Origin: Saccharomycopsis malanga
Taxonomy: Eukaryota; Ascomycota; Saccharomycetes; Ascoideales; Saccharomycopsidaceae
NCBI GenBank assembly: GCA_004014935.1
Contig: CP025322.1
Coordinates: forward strand, 1,364,001-1,428,000
DNA: 64,000 bases
Direction: 5' to 3'
Both the position numbers and the translations under genes were made by a program. Positions 50,669 through 60,072 of the stretch are shown piece after piece. Under the pieces are notes generated by a model. It made no database searches. It saw only the letters and a list, made by a program, of their open reading frames with translations, and was not told the origin of the DNA. Every line of letters begins with the position of its first letter. Position 1 is the stretch's first letter.

Positions 50669-52156
50669 CTATGGCTTTTGGAGGCCCGCTTTTTTGAGTT
50701 GTGTTTTCAATTTCATGATTAAAATTCTTATTGGAAATCTAGGTTTACGTAATCTAGCAGCAAAAGCCAAGCAAACAGTCAAAAGAGCTACGGCGCCCGC
50801 CTGGTGAGCAGCAGCAAGAGGAATAGGTACCAAGTATAGTAATGTGGTTATGCCTAATGTAGCTTGTAAGGTGACCATGCCCATGGCATAATGAGCCAAT
50901 CTTACTGCTCGTTTAGGAATAATAGCTTTGTTGCGATTGACATACATGTGGGCAGCGAAAACTGAAGTGAATGTGGTGATAGCCATGACACGATGTATAA
51001 GTTGCACAGTGGTTGGGTTTTCAAACATGTTTCTCCAGATAAGGTCTGATTGGTCTGGTTTTCTGGCATAAACAGAGCTGAACAATTCATTTTTGCTTGG
51101 AGTCCAGTCATCACCCATTTTTGGGAAAGTGTTGTAGATAAGACCGGCATCCAAACCAGCAACCATGCCACCAGACATAGCAGTCAAGAAGGTCAAGCCA
51201 AGGAGGAAGAGAGAAAGTCTACGGAACGGTTTGAGAACAGGAGAATCAAGTTTTGCAAAAGTTTCCATTGCCGCCTGAGGTTTTTTTATCCATTCATTTT
51301 CTCTTATAATTTCGAGGCCGGTCCAAAGCATTCCCATGTAGAGCAAAAATGCAGCACCCAAATGTGTGGTCAAACGGTATTGAGAAACAGTTGGTTTAGA
51401 CTGACGATCATCCAACTGTTTCTGGTCTAATCCGGAATAAACCATCCACCAACCCACAGCACCTTGTAATCCTAATAATAAAGCTAATCCTACGAATCTT
51501 CTGTTCATGTGTGCAGAGGTTTTTTTCCTAAGAGCGAAGTAAAGGGCAGGAAATACTAAAGTCAAACCAATGGCTCTTCCCCATAAACGATGTGACCATT
51601 CCATGAAGAAAATAAACTTGTAGTCTTCCAATGTCAAGTGAGAGTTTAACTGTTTGAACTCAGGGGATTCTTTGTATTTGTTAAATTCGGCAATCCAATC
51701 TTCTTCTGTAAGTGGAGGAATAGAACCTGTAATTGGTTTCCATTCAGTGATGGACAATCCGGACTCTGTAAGTCTGGTCAACCCCCCAAGCACTACAATA
51801 CCAAACACAAGGCCAGAAGTACCAATAAGCCAATATCCAACAGCATTAGTGGAATTAACAGGATACTTTGATTTTCTAGGATAATCATTCTTATTATAAT
51901 GTCCTCCTTCCTCTTGACCTGCTTTAAGGTTCTGCTGAGAGGCTGTAAACGTGCTGGAGTTTCTCTTACTAAAAAACCGAGACATCGACACACCATTCTG
52001 GACACTTACTTGTGGTGTAACATTATTGTTATTGAAAAATCGAAGACTTTTTATCTTAGCACCAGATACAACCCTCGCACTCTGCGAAAATAAGGCATTT
52101 TTGAAAAGACTGGTGTTTTTCAAAAAAAAACCCGGACTCTTCAATAATATACTCAT
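50669..52156 (-). CDS. COX15: Heme A synthase Cox15
   Basis: 495 residues (S. cerevisiae 486). A Ser/Asn/Arg-rich mitochondrial presequence (about 1-75) is followed by eight membrane segments. Heme-ligand histidines are visible in FMEWSHRLWGR, RLTTHLGAAF, QLIHRVMAIT and LAAAHQAGAV. GGLTRLTESGLSITEWKP and LQGAVGWWMVYSGLDQKQL are highly conserved landmarks. Known role: with ferredoxin, oxidises heme O to heme A in the inner membrane for cytochrome c oxidase. Divergent with LSM2, ATG to ATG 257 bp. All key residues intact. Confidence 0.97.
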   Translation of the reverse strand: MSILLKSPGFFLKNTSLFKNALFSQSARVVSGAKIKSLRFFNNNNVTPQVSVQNGVSMSRFFSKRNSSTFTASQQNLKAGQEEGGHYNKNDYPRKSKYPVNSTNAVGYWLIGTSGLVFGIVVLGGLTRLTESGLSITEWKPITGSIPPLTEEDWIAEFNKYKESPEFKQLNSHLTLEDYKFIFFMEWSHRLWGRAIGLTLVFPALYFALRKKTSAHMNRRFVGLALLLGLQGAVGWWMVYSGLDQKQLDDRQSKPTVSQYRLTTHLGAAFLLYMGMLWTGLEIIRENEWIKKPQAAMETFAKLDSPVLKPFRRLSLFLLGLTFLTAMSGGMVAGLDAGLIYNTFPKMGDDWTPSKNELFSSVYARKPDQSDLIWRNMFENPTTVQLIHRVMAITTFTSVFAAHMYVNRNKAIIPKRAVRLAHYAMGMVTLQATLGITTLLYLVPIPLAAAHQAGAVALLTVCLAFAARLRKPRFPIRILIMKLKTQLKKAGLQKP

Positions 52157-52413
52157 AGTAATTAAAATGGTCTACAGTTTTCTACTGTTTACTTCTCTTC
52201 ACAAAAACCCTACCATAACACCTAATAATATTGTAATTTTTCGCTAAATGAATATTCATTCCACTTAGTGATGAGGTTGACTTTTTCCGGGTAACATGTA
52301 TTTTTATTTCAAAAGATAATAAGAGGCTGAAAAGAGTGATTGTAACCTTTGGCTATAGTTTTTAATATAAGACTAAAGTGACAGCCAGCAGATTATATTA
52401 GCTAGATTTTGCA

Positions 52414-52757
52414 ATGCTTTTTTTCAGTTTTTTCAAAACTTTGGTTGACCAGCAAGTATGTTGAAACAGTTTGAAGTTTAGCGCTTCGAAAAGTCATGTT
52501 ATATTAACAATTAGATCACCATTGAATTAAAAAATGATATAGAAATAACCGGAACGCTCAGATCGGTTGATCAATATTTGAACATCAAACTTGACAATAT
52601 CAATAATAAGAACTCGATAAGATATCCTCATTTGAATGCCGTTAAAACATTGTTCATCAGAGGCTCTACCATCAGATATGTCCATTTGCCAGCTAAAGCC
52701 ATAGACACGACGTTGTTACAGGATGCTTCGAGAAAGGAGGCAATGGTTGCCAAATAA
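52414..52757 (+). CDS. LSM2: U6 snRNA / decay complex Lsm2 (two short exons)
   Basis: Exon 1 52414-52455 encodes MLFFSFFKTLVDQQ and exon 2 52515-52757 continues ITIELKNDIEITGTLRSVDQ. Together they give 94 residues, one fewer than S. cerevisiae Lsm2. Sm1 and Sm2 motifs are clear: LRSVDQYLNIKLDN and LFIRGSTIRYVHLP. The near-invariant N-terminus and the C-terminal LLQDASRKEAM match Lsm2 specifically. Known role: the Lsm2-8 ring on U6 snRNA in the nucleus and Lsm1-7 in mRNA decapping. Both exons are too short for usual ORF-length cut-offs. The S. cerevisiae gene also carries an intron. Confidence 0.96.
52456..52514 (+). other. LSM2: LSM2 intron (59 nt)
   Basis: Donor GTATGT, branch-like TATTAAC (52502-52508; one change from TACTAAC), acceptor TTAG six nt further. 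It sits between codons 14 and 15, phase 0. No other acceptor restores the Lsm2 frame. Confidence 0.92.
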
Positions 52758-52989
52758 ATCTTTGTTTGGTGACATAATTTTTCATGATTGTTTGAAAAAC
52801 TCTTGCTTTAGGTTATTGCAGGTCTCTTGTTGACTTCAAATCTACATTTAAACAAATTTCTTGTACAATTACATACTTCTCTTATCCTTACGCAATCATC
52901 ACTTTCATTCTCATTTTGGTTTTTCCTTTCGCTCTTACTTTTTTTACAAAAACTCCTCTACTTTTACTTATAATGTTTATTTATCATCA

Positions 52990-53511
52990 CTATAATGTCT
53001 TTTCATGGTTCAACCGGTCAAAACATCTGGCCCTTGAATGACCTGTCTTATTACAATACGAGCATTTCTTCTTTTTGTTCTTCTTGCTGTGTGTATTGTT
53101 TTTCGGTAGATTCATATCTTGTATCCTTCCCTCTTTATGGTCTAAAGATAACTGTGATATGTTCTGCAGCACTGATTCGTATTCCTCGTGACTGAGGCTT
53201 GGTTTAAACTTGGGCACTAATATATAATAGCTGTCTTCTATACCTTTGTTTGCATCGTAGAGAGGCTCCTTACAGTACTGGCAATTTGAAAGTTGCCTGA
53301 TTTCATTTATTTCTTCAACTACACTGCCCTGCATTAGCTGTTTTAAATAAACTTTTTCAATCTGCTCCACTCGAGCAATCTTTTCTTTGTATTCTTTCTT
53401 CATGGCTTCAATTTCTTTATTCTTTTCGCTGATTGTTGCAGCAAGAAGGTCGACTTTCAATGACAATCGCTGCAACTCCGCGACCTGCGCATTTCCCTCA
53501 ATGTTAGACAT
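52990..53511 (-). CDS. Coiled-coil zinc-knuckle protein, function unknown
   Basis: 173 residues. A coiled coil of about 50 residues at the N-terminus (about 8-58, Leu/Ile heptads with Lys/Glu) is followed by CQYC (77-80), a middle region around YYILVPKFKPSLSHEEYESVLQNIS, a Lys-rich run (HSKKNKKKK) and a C-terminal CCHC zinc knuckle: Cys150, Cys153, His158, Cys163 (C-x2-C-x4-H-x4-C). Such knuckles bind single-stranded nucleic acid or proteins. I do not recognise the family. Convergent with LSM2. The composition and complete zinc motif make it a believable gene rather than a chance frame. Confidence 0.8.
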   Translation of the reverse strand: MSNIEGNAQVAELQRLSLKVDLLAATISEKNKEIEAMKKEYKEKIARVEQIEKVYLKQLMQGSVVEEINEIRQLSNCQYCKEPLYDANKGIEDSYYILVPKFKPSLSHEEYESVLQNISQLSLDHKEGRIQDMNLPKNNTHSKKNKKKKCSYCNKTGHSRARCFDRLNHEKTL

Positions 53512-53910
53512 GTTTATTTTCGAATAACCTGTTTTATGAACTATATATTATCTTTTTGTTTCATCACATATATACTCGTGGTTCACATTTCTTTTCTAAA
53601 GTTGCCTATACCACCACCATCATCATCAACTGCTCTCTCAATGCTTCATTATAGGTGAATGAAAAGTCTGGCAATGTGCCTATCACACCATATATACATA
53701 TTGCTGCCTCAACATGCATGATATTATCCAGTACCAATTACTTATAAAAAGTTCCTGGATAATAGTATAATGTGATAAGAACAGATCCAAACTTTACAGA
53801 AAAAGAACATGAACAACAAAGTAAACAATGCATTGGTAATACAGTACAGAAAAACAAATATACAAAATGTAAACAGTAAAGATTAAAAAAAATTAAGAGT
53901 CGAATTTAGC
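53512..53910. other. Intergenic: zinc-knuckle gene promoter and NCL1 3' end
   Basis: 399 bp. Short CCACCACCATCATCATCA run near 53610. No RNA gene or clear regulatory site. Confidence 0.45.
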
Positions 53911-56217
53911 TTACTCGGCAGATTCTTCAACTTCCAGAGCAGCTTTTGAAGTCTCTGGGGTATCTTCTGAAGCTTCATTCTCTGGCACAATCTTGGCATT
54001 CTTTTCGCCGTCTTGTTTGTAGACTGTGTCTCTCGTTGTCTCGACGCCAAAGATACGGTATAACAATTCAAAAGTGTCGTGTTTGTTGACCATCAAGTTA
54101 ACGTTGTTGATACCTCTCCAAATTGGCAAAAACAAAGTTTCTTTGTTTTCCTCAGCAGATCTGTCGATGGTCAAAAAACAGCAACCTTCGTCCATCTTGG
54201 ATACCTGGTTGTAGAAGTCTTCGCTGAGCTCCTTCAACTTGTTCATTGGTGGAAAAGTTTCCAAAAGCAAAGTTTTCAATATTTCGAGGTCGCGGATTAA
54301 AATCTGTCTCTTTGGGCCGAGATATGATTTCAAAACCAATAAGGATTCATTCTGAAGTCTCCAGGTGGCACCTCCAGTCTTGTTAGATTTCTGAGAAACA
54401 AAAAGCTTCAAACCAGAGTGGATAAACTTAAGCTTTAGCTCGTTGTTAGCAATGATCTTCTTGATGACCGGAGCAACAAAATAAATGGAACGCACTGGCT
54501 CTCCTGTAGCATTTCTGACCAAAGTAGAGTCTTTAGGAAACTTGTCGTCAATCTCATAAAAGTCCCAACAGTTTTGAAGCTTTTCGTTTTGAGTGTCTAA
54601 GAAAATGAAAGGTTCTTCGTTAGCGTCTCTAGGCAATTTTTCTTTTTTCAAAGGAACAAGTTTCGTTTGGTACTGAGGTTTACTTTCGGTTTCCGTAGTA
54701 TTAACAGAACCGTCAGTTACGTCAGTATTGTCCTCGGTTTTAGCTTTTTTAGCGGTCTCATCCACTGACGCATCCTCTAAAGTTCTCTTCTTTTCGTTAT
54801 CGACCTTTTCCAAAACAGTGATGAAGAAACCACCAGTGTTTTGCAAATGAGGATAGACTCTCATACAGTAATCCAAATGGAATTTGGCCGCATCATTGGC
54901 AGAAGGTGGGAAGACAGTAGTAGGGATCTTCTTGTTGACTTCAACCGAATGTCTAGTATTTTCCAATTCATCCAAATTTTTGATTTCTGCGCCTTCCTTA
55001 TTGAATACTTTCCAATCACTAACACCGTTTTTTCTAACAAGGCCTGGCAATCTGTCATCACAATTAACCAACTTGATTTCGTCGCCCCATTTGCTCAAAG
55101 CAGCAGCAACCACAGCCTCATTCTCAATAGGGCTGAGAGAACAAGTGGAATACACCAAACGTCCGCCAGGCTTTAACAACTGGAGACCTCTGTTCAAAAT
55201 ATTCAATTGCAAGCTGTGCATGCCTAAAGCATTGCCAATGCTCCATTCTTTCCATACAGTAACGTTTTTTCTCATAGTACCATCCCCAGTACAAGGAACA
55301 TCACATAAGATACGGTCGAATTTGACAAATTGATTGGTGTTGTCGAGTTTGAATTTTGGAAGCATTTGGCCATCATGGTTAATAACCACAAAGTTTGGAG
55401 AATTCAAACGTTTGATTTGATGGACAAGCATATGTGACCGCTTGTAGTCGGAATCGTTAGCCATAACGAAACCTTCTGGAATAGCACTAGAATCGCTTTC
55501 AAAGTCATGCAAACTCTCGATTAACTGAGCAGTCTTGGATCCAGGAGCAGCACACATGTCAAGCACATAATGATGTGGTTTGACATCAAGAACCAAAGGT
55601 GGAATCATGGATACTGCTTCTTGACGAGAAATGTTACCAACCTCTGTCTCAATGACCAAAAAACGTTGGGTCTTTTTGTAATTGTCATGCTTTTTCATAA
55701 TTGATTTTGGGACATTCAATTGCCATGCAAGCTCATTAGGATACCATGGCAAACTAATTGGCTCCTCAATCTCCTCTTCCACTTCTGCTACTGGCACAAC
55801 CGGTTCTACAGACTCTTCAACATCTACAGCCTCAGTACCTTCTTGCTTAGCTTTAAGTTCAGCAGCAGCAGCTTCGGAAGCAAGTCTGACCTTCTCTTGT
55901 TGTTGTCTTTTGATCTCATTGATATCAATCTTCAACAACTCTGGCAAATGTTTCTCCTTGAAAACAGACAAGATCTCTTTTGCATGTTTTCTAGATCCAG
56001 TAATACGAAATGTCAAAGGTAATTGTTTCTGACAAGTCTTCTTAAATAAATCCCATTCCTCTTCTGGAATCAAATTCTGCGCCTTGTAATATGTCTCCCA
56101 TTTGGCATTCTCTTTAGGAATTTCAACCCATGAGGTACGGTCATTATTTCCACGTCTATTATTGTTGTTATTTCTTCTGCCAAACTTTTGGCCTCTTTTG
56201 TTATTTCTCTTTCCCAT
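53911..56217 (-). CDS. NCL1: tRNA cytosine-5 methyltransferase Ncl1/Trm4
   Basis: 768 residues. An Arg/Asn-rich basic start (KRNNKRGQKFGRRNNNNNRR) is followed by the NOL1/NOP2/Sun (NSUN2) methyltransferase core: SAM site LDMCAAPGSK (219-228), CDVPCTGDG with Cys309, and YSTCS with the nucleophile Cys359. A Glu/Ala-rich insert at about 105-155 makes it longer than S. cerevisiae Ncl1 (684). The C-terminal domain contains DASVDETAKKAKTEDN-type low complexity and a conserved region ending near FELLYRIFGVET. Known role: m5C at tRNA positions 34, 40, 48 and 49. Only one in-frame CTG codon, in the divergent tail. Upstream there is an RRPE-like element. Confidence 0.95.
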   Translation of the reverse strand: MGKRNNKRGQKFGRRNNNNNRRGNNDRTSWVEIPKENAKWETYYKAQNLIPEEEWDLFKKTCQKQLPLTFRITGSRKHAKEILSVFKEKHLPELLKIDINEIKRQQQEKVRLASEAAAAELKAKQEGTEAVDVEESVEPVVPVAEVEEEIEEPISLPWYPNELAWQLNVPKSIMKKHDNYKKTQRFLVIETEVGNISRQEAVSMIPPLVLDVKPHHYVLDMCAAPGSKTAQLIESLHDFESDSSAIPEGFVMANDSDYKRSHMLVHQIKRLNSPNFVVINHDGQMLPKFKLDNTNQFVKFDRILCDVPCTGDGTMRKNVTVWKEWSIGNALGMHSLQLNILNRGLQLLKPGGRLVYSTCSLSPIENEAVVAAALSKWGDEIKLVNCDDRLPGLVRKNGVSDWKVFNKEGAEIKNLDELENTRHSVEVNKKIPTTVFPPSANDAAKFHLDYCMRVYPHLQNTGGFFITVLEKVDNEKKRTLEDASVDETAKKAKTEDNTDVTDGSVNTTETESKPQYQTKLVPLKKEKLPRDANEEPFIFLDTQNEKLQNCWDFYEIDDKFPKDSTLVRNATGEPVRSIYFVAPVIKKIIANNELKLKFIHSGLKLFVSQKSNKTGGATWRLQNESLLVLKSYLGPKRQILIRDLEILKTLLLETFPPMNKLKELSEDFYNQVSKMDEGCCFLTIDRSAEENKETLFLPIWRGINNVNLMVNKHDTFELLYRIFGVETTRDTVYKQDGEKNAKIVPENEASEDTPETSKAALEVEESAE

Positions 56218-57198
56218 TTTGACCCTAATTTAGCTGATTATTCTCAAAATGGCAATAATACCCATGTATAATGGTCTAACCTTCGCTTGAGATGACTTTA
56301 ATTTTTCTGTAAAATGCTGAAAAATAAAAAATTTTCAATTTTCACTCCATGCATATTTCATGCACCTCTCAACGGATATTTCCAACATGCATGAGAAGAC
56401 ATCGAGTTTGTTATTCAGATAAACTAATGGAAATGTTCTAAACAGGCTGTCAAAAAAAGTCGGTTAAAATTATGACCAACCTATTGAATAAATATTTTTG
56501 AAAATCAATGCCTTCAAATGCGCTTCTCAGTCTCTGAAATCAGAAATTGGATACGAAGTGATAATGTGTAAGGAAGCTGTGGCTTAATCAATCTACTATT
56601 GAGACAAATTTAGGCTATACCTATCTGTGGAAATAAGGACGGAGATAGATAGTATATTAAAAGTATTATGTTTTCTCTGATGCTATATAATGAACTTATG
56701 GTGCTGATTTGAATTTAGAAACGACTCGGATTCTATACTTCAAAAGCTGCTCAAACTATTACTTTACCAAAACCAGTAATTCCTTAATAAGTAAACTAAA
56801 CCATGTCTACAATAACCTCTTGTAAACACAAGCTAATTTGTTGCCTTGGTTTTAATCATTGACTAATATCGTTAATTTAATCTTCCAAAGCTACCATAGA
56901 TGTTATTTTCATCCGCTATAATTTACCACTCAAGAGGACTACAACAATCATACACAAAACTGGCATCACACGTTAGAAAAAGGTAACTATAAGGCAGCTA
57001 TATACGAATAACTAGAATGGATGAAAATTGACAGTCACGCTGCAGGAAATATTTCATCAGGAGAAATGAAAAACGCCAGAAAGTTGGCTAAACTGGAAGG
57101 GGTATTTAAGTGCCTAAATGCTTAGAAAATGCACACAAGAAGAAATAAAAAGGGTAAAATAAAGAACAGGACAAAAAATTATCAAACAAAAGCCACAA
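56218..57198. other. Intergenic: NCL1 promoter and globin-like gene 3' end
   Basis: 981 bp tandem minus-strand gap. The NCL1-proximal end has GAGATGA (about 56289-56295, PAC-like) and AAAAAATTTTCA (56326-56337, RRPE core reversed), fitting the RNA-modification role. The rest is plain AT-rich sequence. Confidence 0.5.
56326..56337. promoter_or_regulatory. NCL1: RRPE-like element upstream of NCL1
   Basis: AAAAAATTTTCA reads TGAAAATTTTTT on the coding strand, the RRPE core, about 110 bp upstream of the NCL1 ATG. A PAC-like GAGATGA lies about 35 bp closer to the gene. Confidence 0.5.
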
Positions 57199-60072
57199 CT
57201 AAGCAAAAGTACCATTAATAAAAAGAGGTTTCAATTGTTGGTGGTTGAAGATTTCATTTGACAAGGACTCTTCAAAGACAGGTGCATCGAGGGTAGACCC
57301 AACAAGGGCCAAAGAACAGTTCTCATGGGTGTATAAACTTTTCTTTGGCGTATTGTTTGATAGATATACACTATCATCAGAAAAGTCATTAGCAGAATCA
57401 TTAGCAGCCGCCAAGGGAGGTGAAGTTGGAGAGCTATGTTTGTTGTTGCTGAGGAGGCCCTTGAGATTAATTTTAGGGGTGGATCTTGGGACTCTTGACA
57501 TTGGTGATGAAGCTGCCGTTTTGACGGGAGTAGAAAAAGCCAAAGGGCTTTTGTTTTTTTTCGGGATATCGTTTGCACTAACTTGAGGAGTTAGTGGCTC
57601 ACCGTCTGAATATGTAGATGAAGAGGTTGATAATCCATTCATACTATTACTTTTCATAGAAGCAATTGGAACAGCGGTAGAAGCTGGGCTTGGATAACAA
57701 CCGGAAGCTGGGCTGCCATAATCAACAAAATTTGATGGACTACTAATGTTGATGCCATTAGCAAAAGCCCCGCCAGAACGATGACTGTATTTTTTGAAGA
57801 GTTTGGATTGACTCAACAAATCCTTGACCATTTTCAACTTGTTCAATAATCTAATGTCGTCCAGCGACAATCTATTGGAAACAGGATGATTGTAATAATC
57901 AGAATTGTTGAGATGGTTTTGGTTAATTTTTCTCTCAATTTTCTTCCCGTTGGTCACGTAGTCTTTAGGATCAACATGTTGGAAGACTGGAGACTTGCTA
58001 AACTTATTGTGTACCTTATGAAAAAACGAGCCTTTGGTGTCGCCGTTAGCTAAATCGTAATCAAACAGGTGACGCAAAGTCTCACTAGATGATTTGGAAG
58101 ACGATTTCAATGCGAATCTCATTTTTGGTTTTGAAGTTGGCTTCTTCAATGAAGTAGCTTCGTTCAAGTGGGTGATATTAGCTAAGCTATCATTCATTGT
58201 AGATAAAGTAATATCAGGAGGTGAAGCAGGTGAAGTACGGTAAGCAGCCACAGATAAAGGTGTTTCCAAGGTAGGAGGGCTAACAATGTTTTCAACAGTA
58301 CTGGTAGTAACAATACTAGTATTCATCAGTCTATCAATCTCATTCTCTTCTTCAATCTGTTCATCAACTATTTCGCTAATGCCTCTGAAAACGTGGCTTT
58401 CTGGGATGGAAGGGCTAGGGATTGACTCATCGTCAATGCTGACAGTGATTGAAGAATCTATTCTTTTATTTTTTCTCTTGCGAGAAGAAACAATAGCCAT
58501 TTCAGCCAGATTCAATCCACCAACAATACAGCTGAATAAAAAGAGGTAGAATTTGCTCCAAGCTTCTTCAAGCTCAGAATGGAACTCTTTCGGATAGTTT
58601 TCGTTAAGAGTTCTTAAAAAGATTTTTCCGAAAATGCTGAAATACACTTCATTTTCTTGAATTTTAATAGAATTGTATCCAAAAATGGTTTTGCCGCAAC
58701 TTTCGGTACCTTTATCTTGGTTCAAATAACAGTTTTTATACAAGAATTTTTTAATAGAATTCAAATCTTGTAGGTTGTTGCTTGACTCGGTCAAAATGTT
58801 GCCGAAAGCCACAATTTGTCTTTTGGTAGTAGAATTAGGAAAAAACTGTTTGATAAACGACATTTGCCTAAACAAGTTGTTATAAAATTGTTTGGTAAAA
58901 GAATAAGCGCAAATGTTATCATCTTTATTATGTGTAGACTTTTCTTTGAATAAACTTTTATGACTGCCACCGTGGAGTGAACTAAAATCAGATTGTTGGT
59001 TCACTTCAAATATTAATGCCCAAGAATCACGAATCATCACAATCTCTTCGTTACTAAACTCTAACTTGTTTCTAATCTTTCTAATACTTTTTAAAATCTT
59101 AGAATCTGTCTTGATTGAGTGGCTTGATGATTTTGTAGAAATTGATTTAGTTGGCGGTTGCTGCAAGTCTGCACCTGGCAGGCTAGAAAAATGGCGGTCG
59201 ATGATTTTGCTAAAATCAAAGCTGTCGTCGGTTGTGTTATTTTGAGAATCTTTAGTATTCTTATTTTGCAGCTCCTCAGTTTCGTTAATGGATAATAAGG
59301 AATGTCTGTATAATTGTTTACTCAAAACAGGAGAATTATCTATGCCAATTGGAATACGGAATCCAGAGCCATTTATGGTATAATTATCAATATTGTCATC
59401 ATCCTCGTCATCACTATTGACAGGGGTTTCATCATTCGGGACAAAATTTTGGTAAATGGCATTGTTATTGATTTTGGCTTTAACGGTTTCAAGATCAGCA
59501 GGTGAACCATTGACTTTTGTAGGACATTCCTCATTCCATTTCCCACTTAAAGGAGAGCCACATGTTTTACTTGGTCCTTCTTCCAAAATATCAGTGAATA
59601 TGTTACCAAGCTGCAATAGCTCTTCTTCAGAGAAAACCTTTGAAATAACTGACTTTCTATACTCTTCGTCAGCAACGACGGGTGTATTCTTGGATCTGTA
59701 GTCATCAATGTTGATGTCAGGCAAATCTGGAATAGGGTCAAAAGGATTGACATCAATAGGATAATCTAATATACTGGCGTCACACATATATGTGTCTATA
59801 AGAGAAAGAGCATCATAAACAGAAGATTTTCTACTGGAAAGTGTCCGGATGCTCTTTGGTCGTTTGTAGGCATGGGCAGTGGTTCTGGCAACATTTCTTT
59901 CTGGAACTCTCAAATGGGATCTAGACTTTGACCCTCTAGGAGGCTCCTTGGAGCTGGTTCTGCCCTTATATGCCGATTTCTGACCACTGGTGGCATATGG
60001 TGTTGCAGTGGAATGATAATAGAGCGGAGGACTATTAACCTGCGTAGCCTTGTAACTCAACGAAAAAGACAT
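57199..60072 (-). CDS. Globin-domain protein with long disordered arms
   Basis: 957 residues from ATG at 60072 (MSFSLSYKATQVN); the longer frame begins at an upstream Met in the GC-rich promoter region and adds an unlikely Cys-rich stretch. The centre (about 340-520) has a globin-like helical pattern: SNEEIVMIRDSWALIFE (helix A), SFTKQFYNNLFRQMSFIKQFFPN (B-C, phenylalanine-rich), KRQIVAFGNILTES (E), VYFSIFGKIFLRTLNENY (G) and ELEEAWSKFYLFLFSCIVGG (H). A 30-residue insert lies between helices A and B. The long N- and C-terminal arms are Ser/Asn/Asp-rich. The nearest known relative type is S. cerevisiae YNL234W. No His lies in the expected proximal (F8) region. Possible role: redox or glucose-linked signalling, inferred only. 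Confidence 0.7.
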   Translation of the reverse strand: MSFSLSYKATQVNSPPLYYHSTATPYATSGQKSAYKGRTSSKEPPRGSKSRSHLRVPERNVARTTAHAYKRPKSIRTLSSRKSSVYDALSLIDTYMCDASILDYPIDVNPFDPIPDLPDINIDDYRSKNTPVVADEEYRKSVISKVFSEEELLQLGNIFTDILEEGPSKTCGSPLSGKWNEECPTKVNGSPADLETVKAKINNNAIYQNFVPNDETPVNSDDEDDDNIDNYTINGSGFRIPIGIDNSPVLSKQLYRHSLLSINETEELQNKNTKDSQNNTTDDSFDFSKIIDRHFSSLPGADLQQPPTKSISTKSSSHSIKTDSKILKSIRKIRNKLEFSNEEIVMIRDSWALIFEVNQQSDFSSLHGGSHKSLFKEKSTHNKDDNICAYSFTKQFYNNLFRQMSFIKQFFPNSTTKRQIVAFGNILTESSNNLQDLNSIKKFLYKNCYLNQDKGTESCGKTIFGYNSIKIQENEVYFSIFGKIFLRTLNENYPKEFHSELEEAWSKFYLFLFSCIVGGLNLAEMAIVSSRKRKNKRIDSSITVSIDDESIPSPSIPESHVFRGISEIVDEQIEEENEIDRLMNTSIVTTSTVENIVSPPTLETPLSVAAYRTSPASPPDITLSTMNDSLANITHLNEATSLKKPTSKPKMRFALKSSSKSSSETLRHLFDYDLANGDTKGSFFHKVHNKFSKSPVFQHVDPKDYVTNGKKIERKINQNHLNNSDYYNHPVSNRLSLDDIRLLNKLKMVKDLLSQSKLFKKYSHRSGGAFANGINISSPSNFVDYGSPASGCYPSPASTAVPIASMKSNSMNGLSTSSSTYSDGEPLTPQVSANDIPKKNKSPLAFSTPVKTAASSPMSRVPRSTPKINLKGLLSNNKHSSPTSPPLAAANDSANDFSDDSVYLSNNTPKKSLYTHENCSLALVGSTLDAPVFEESLSNEIFNHQQLKPLFINGTFA

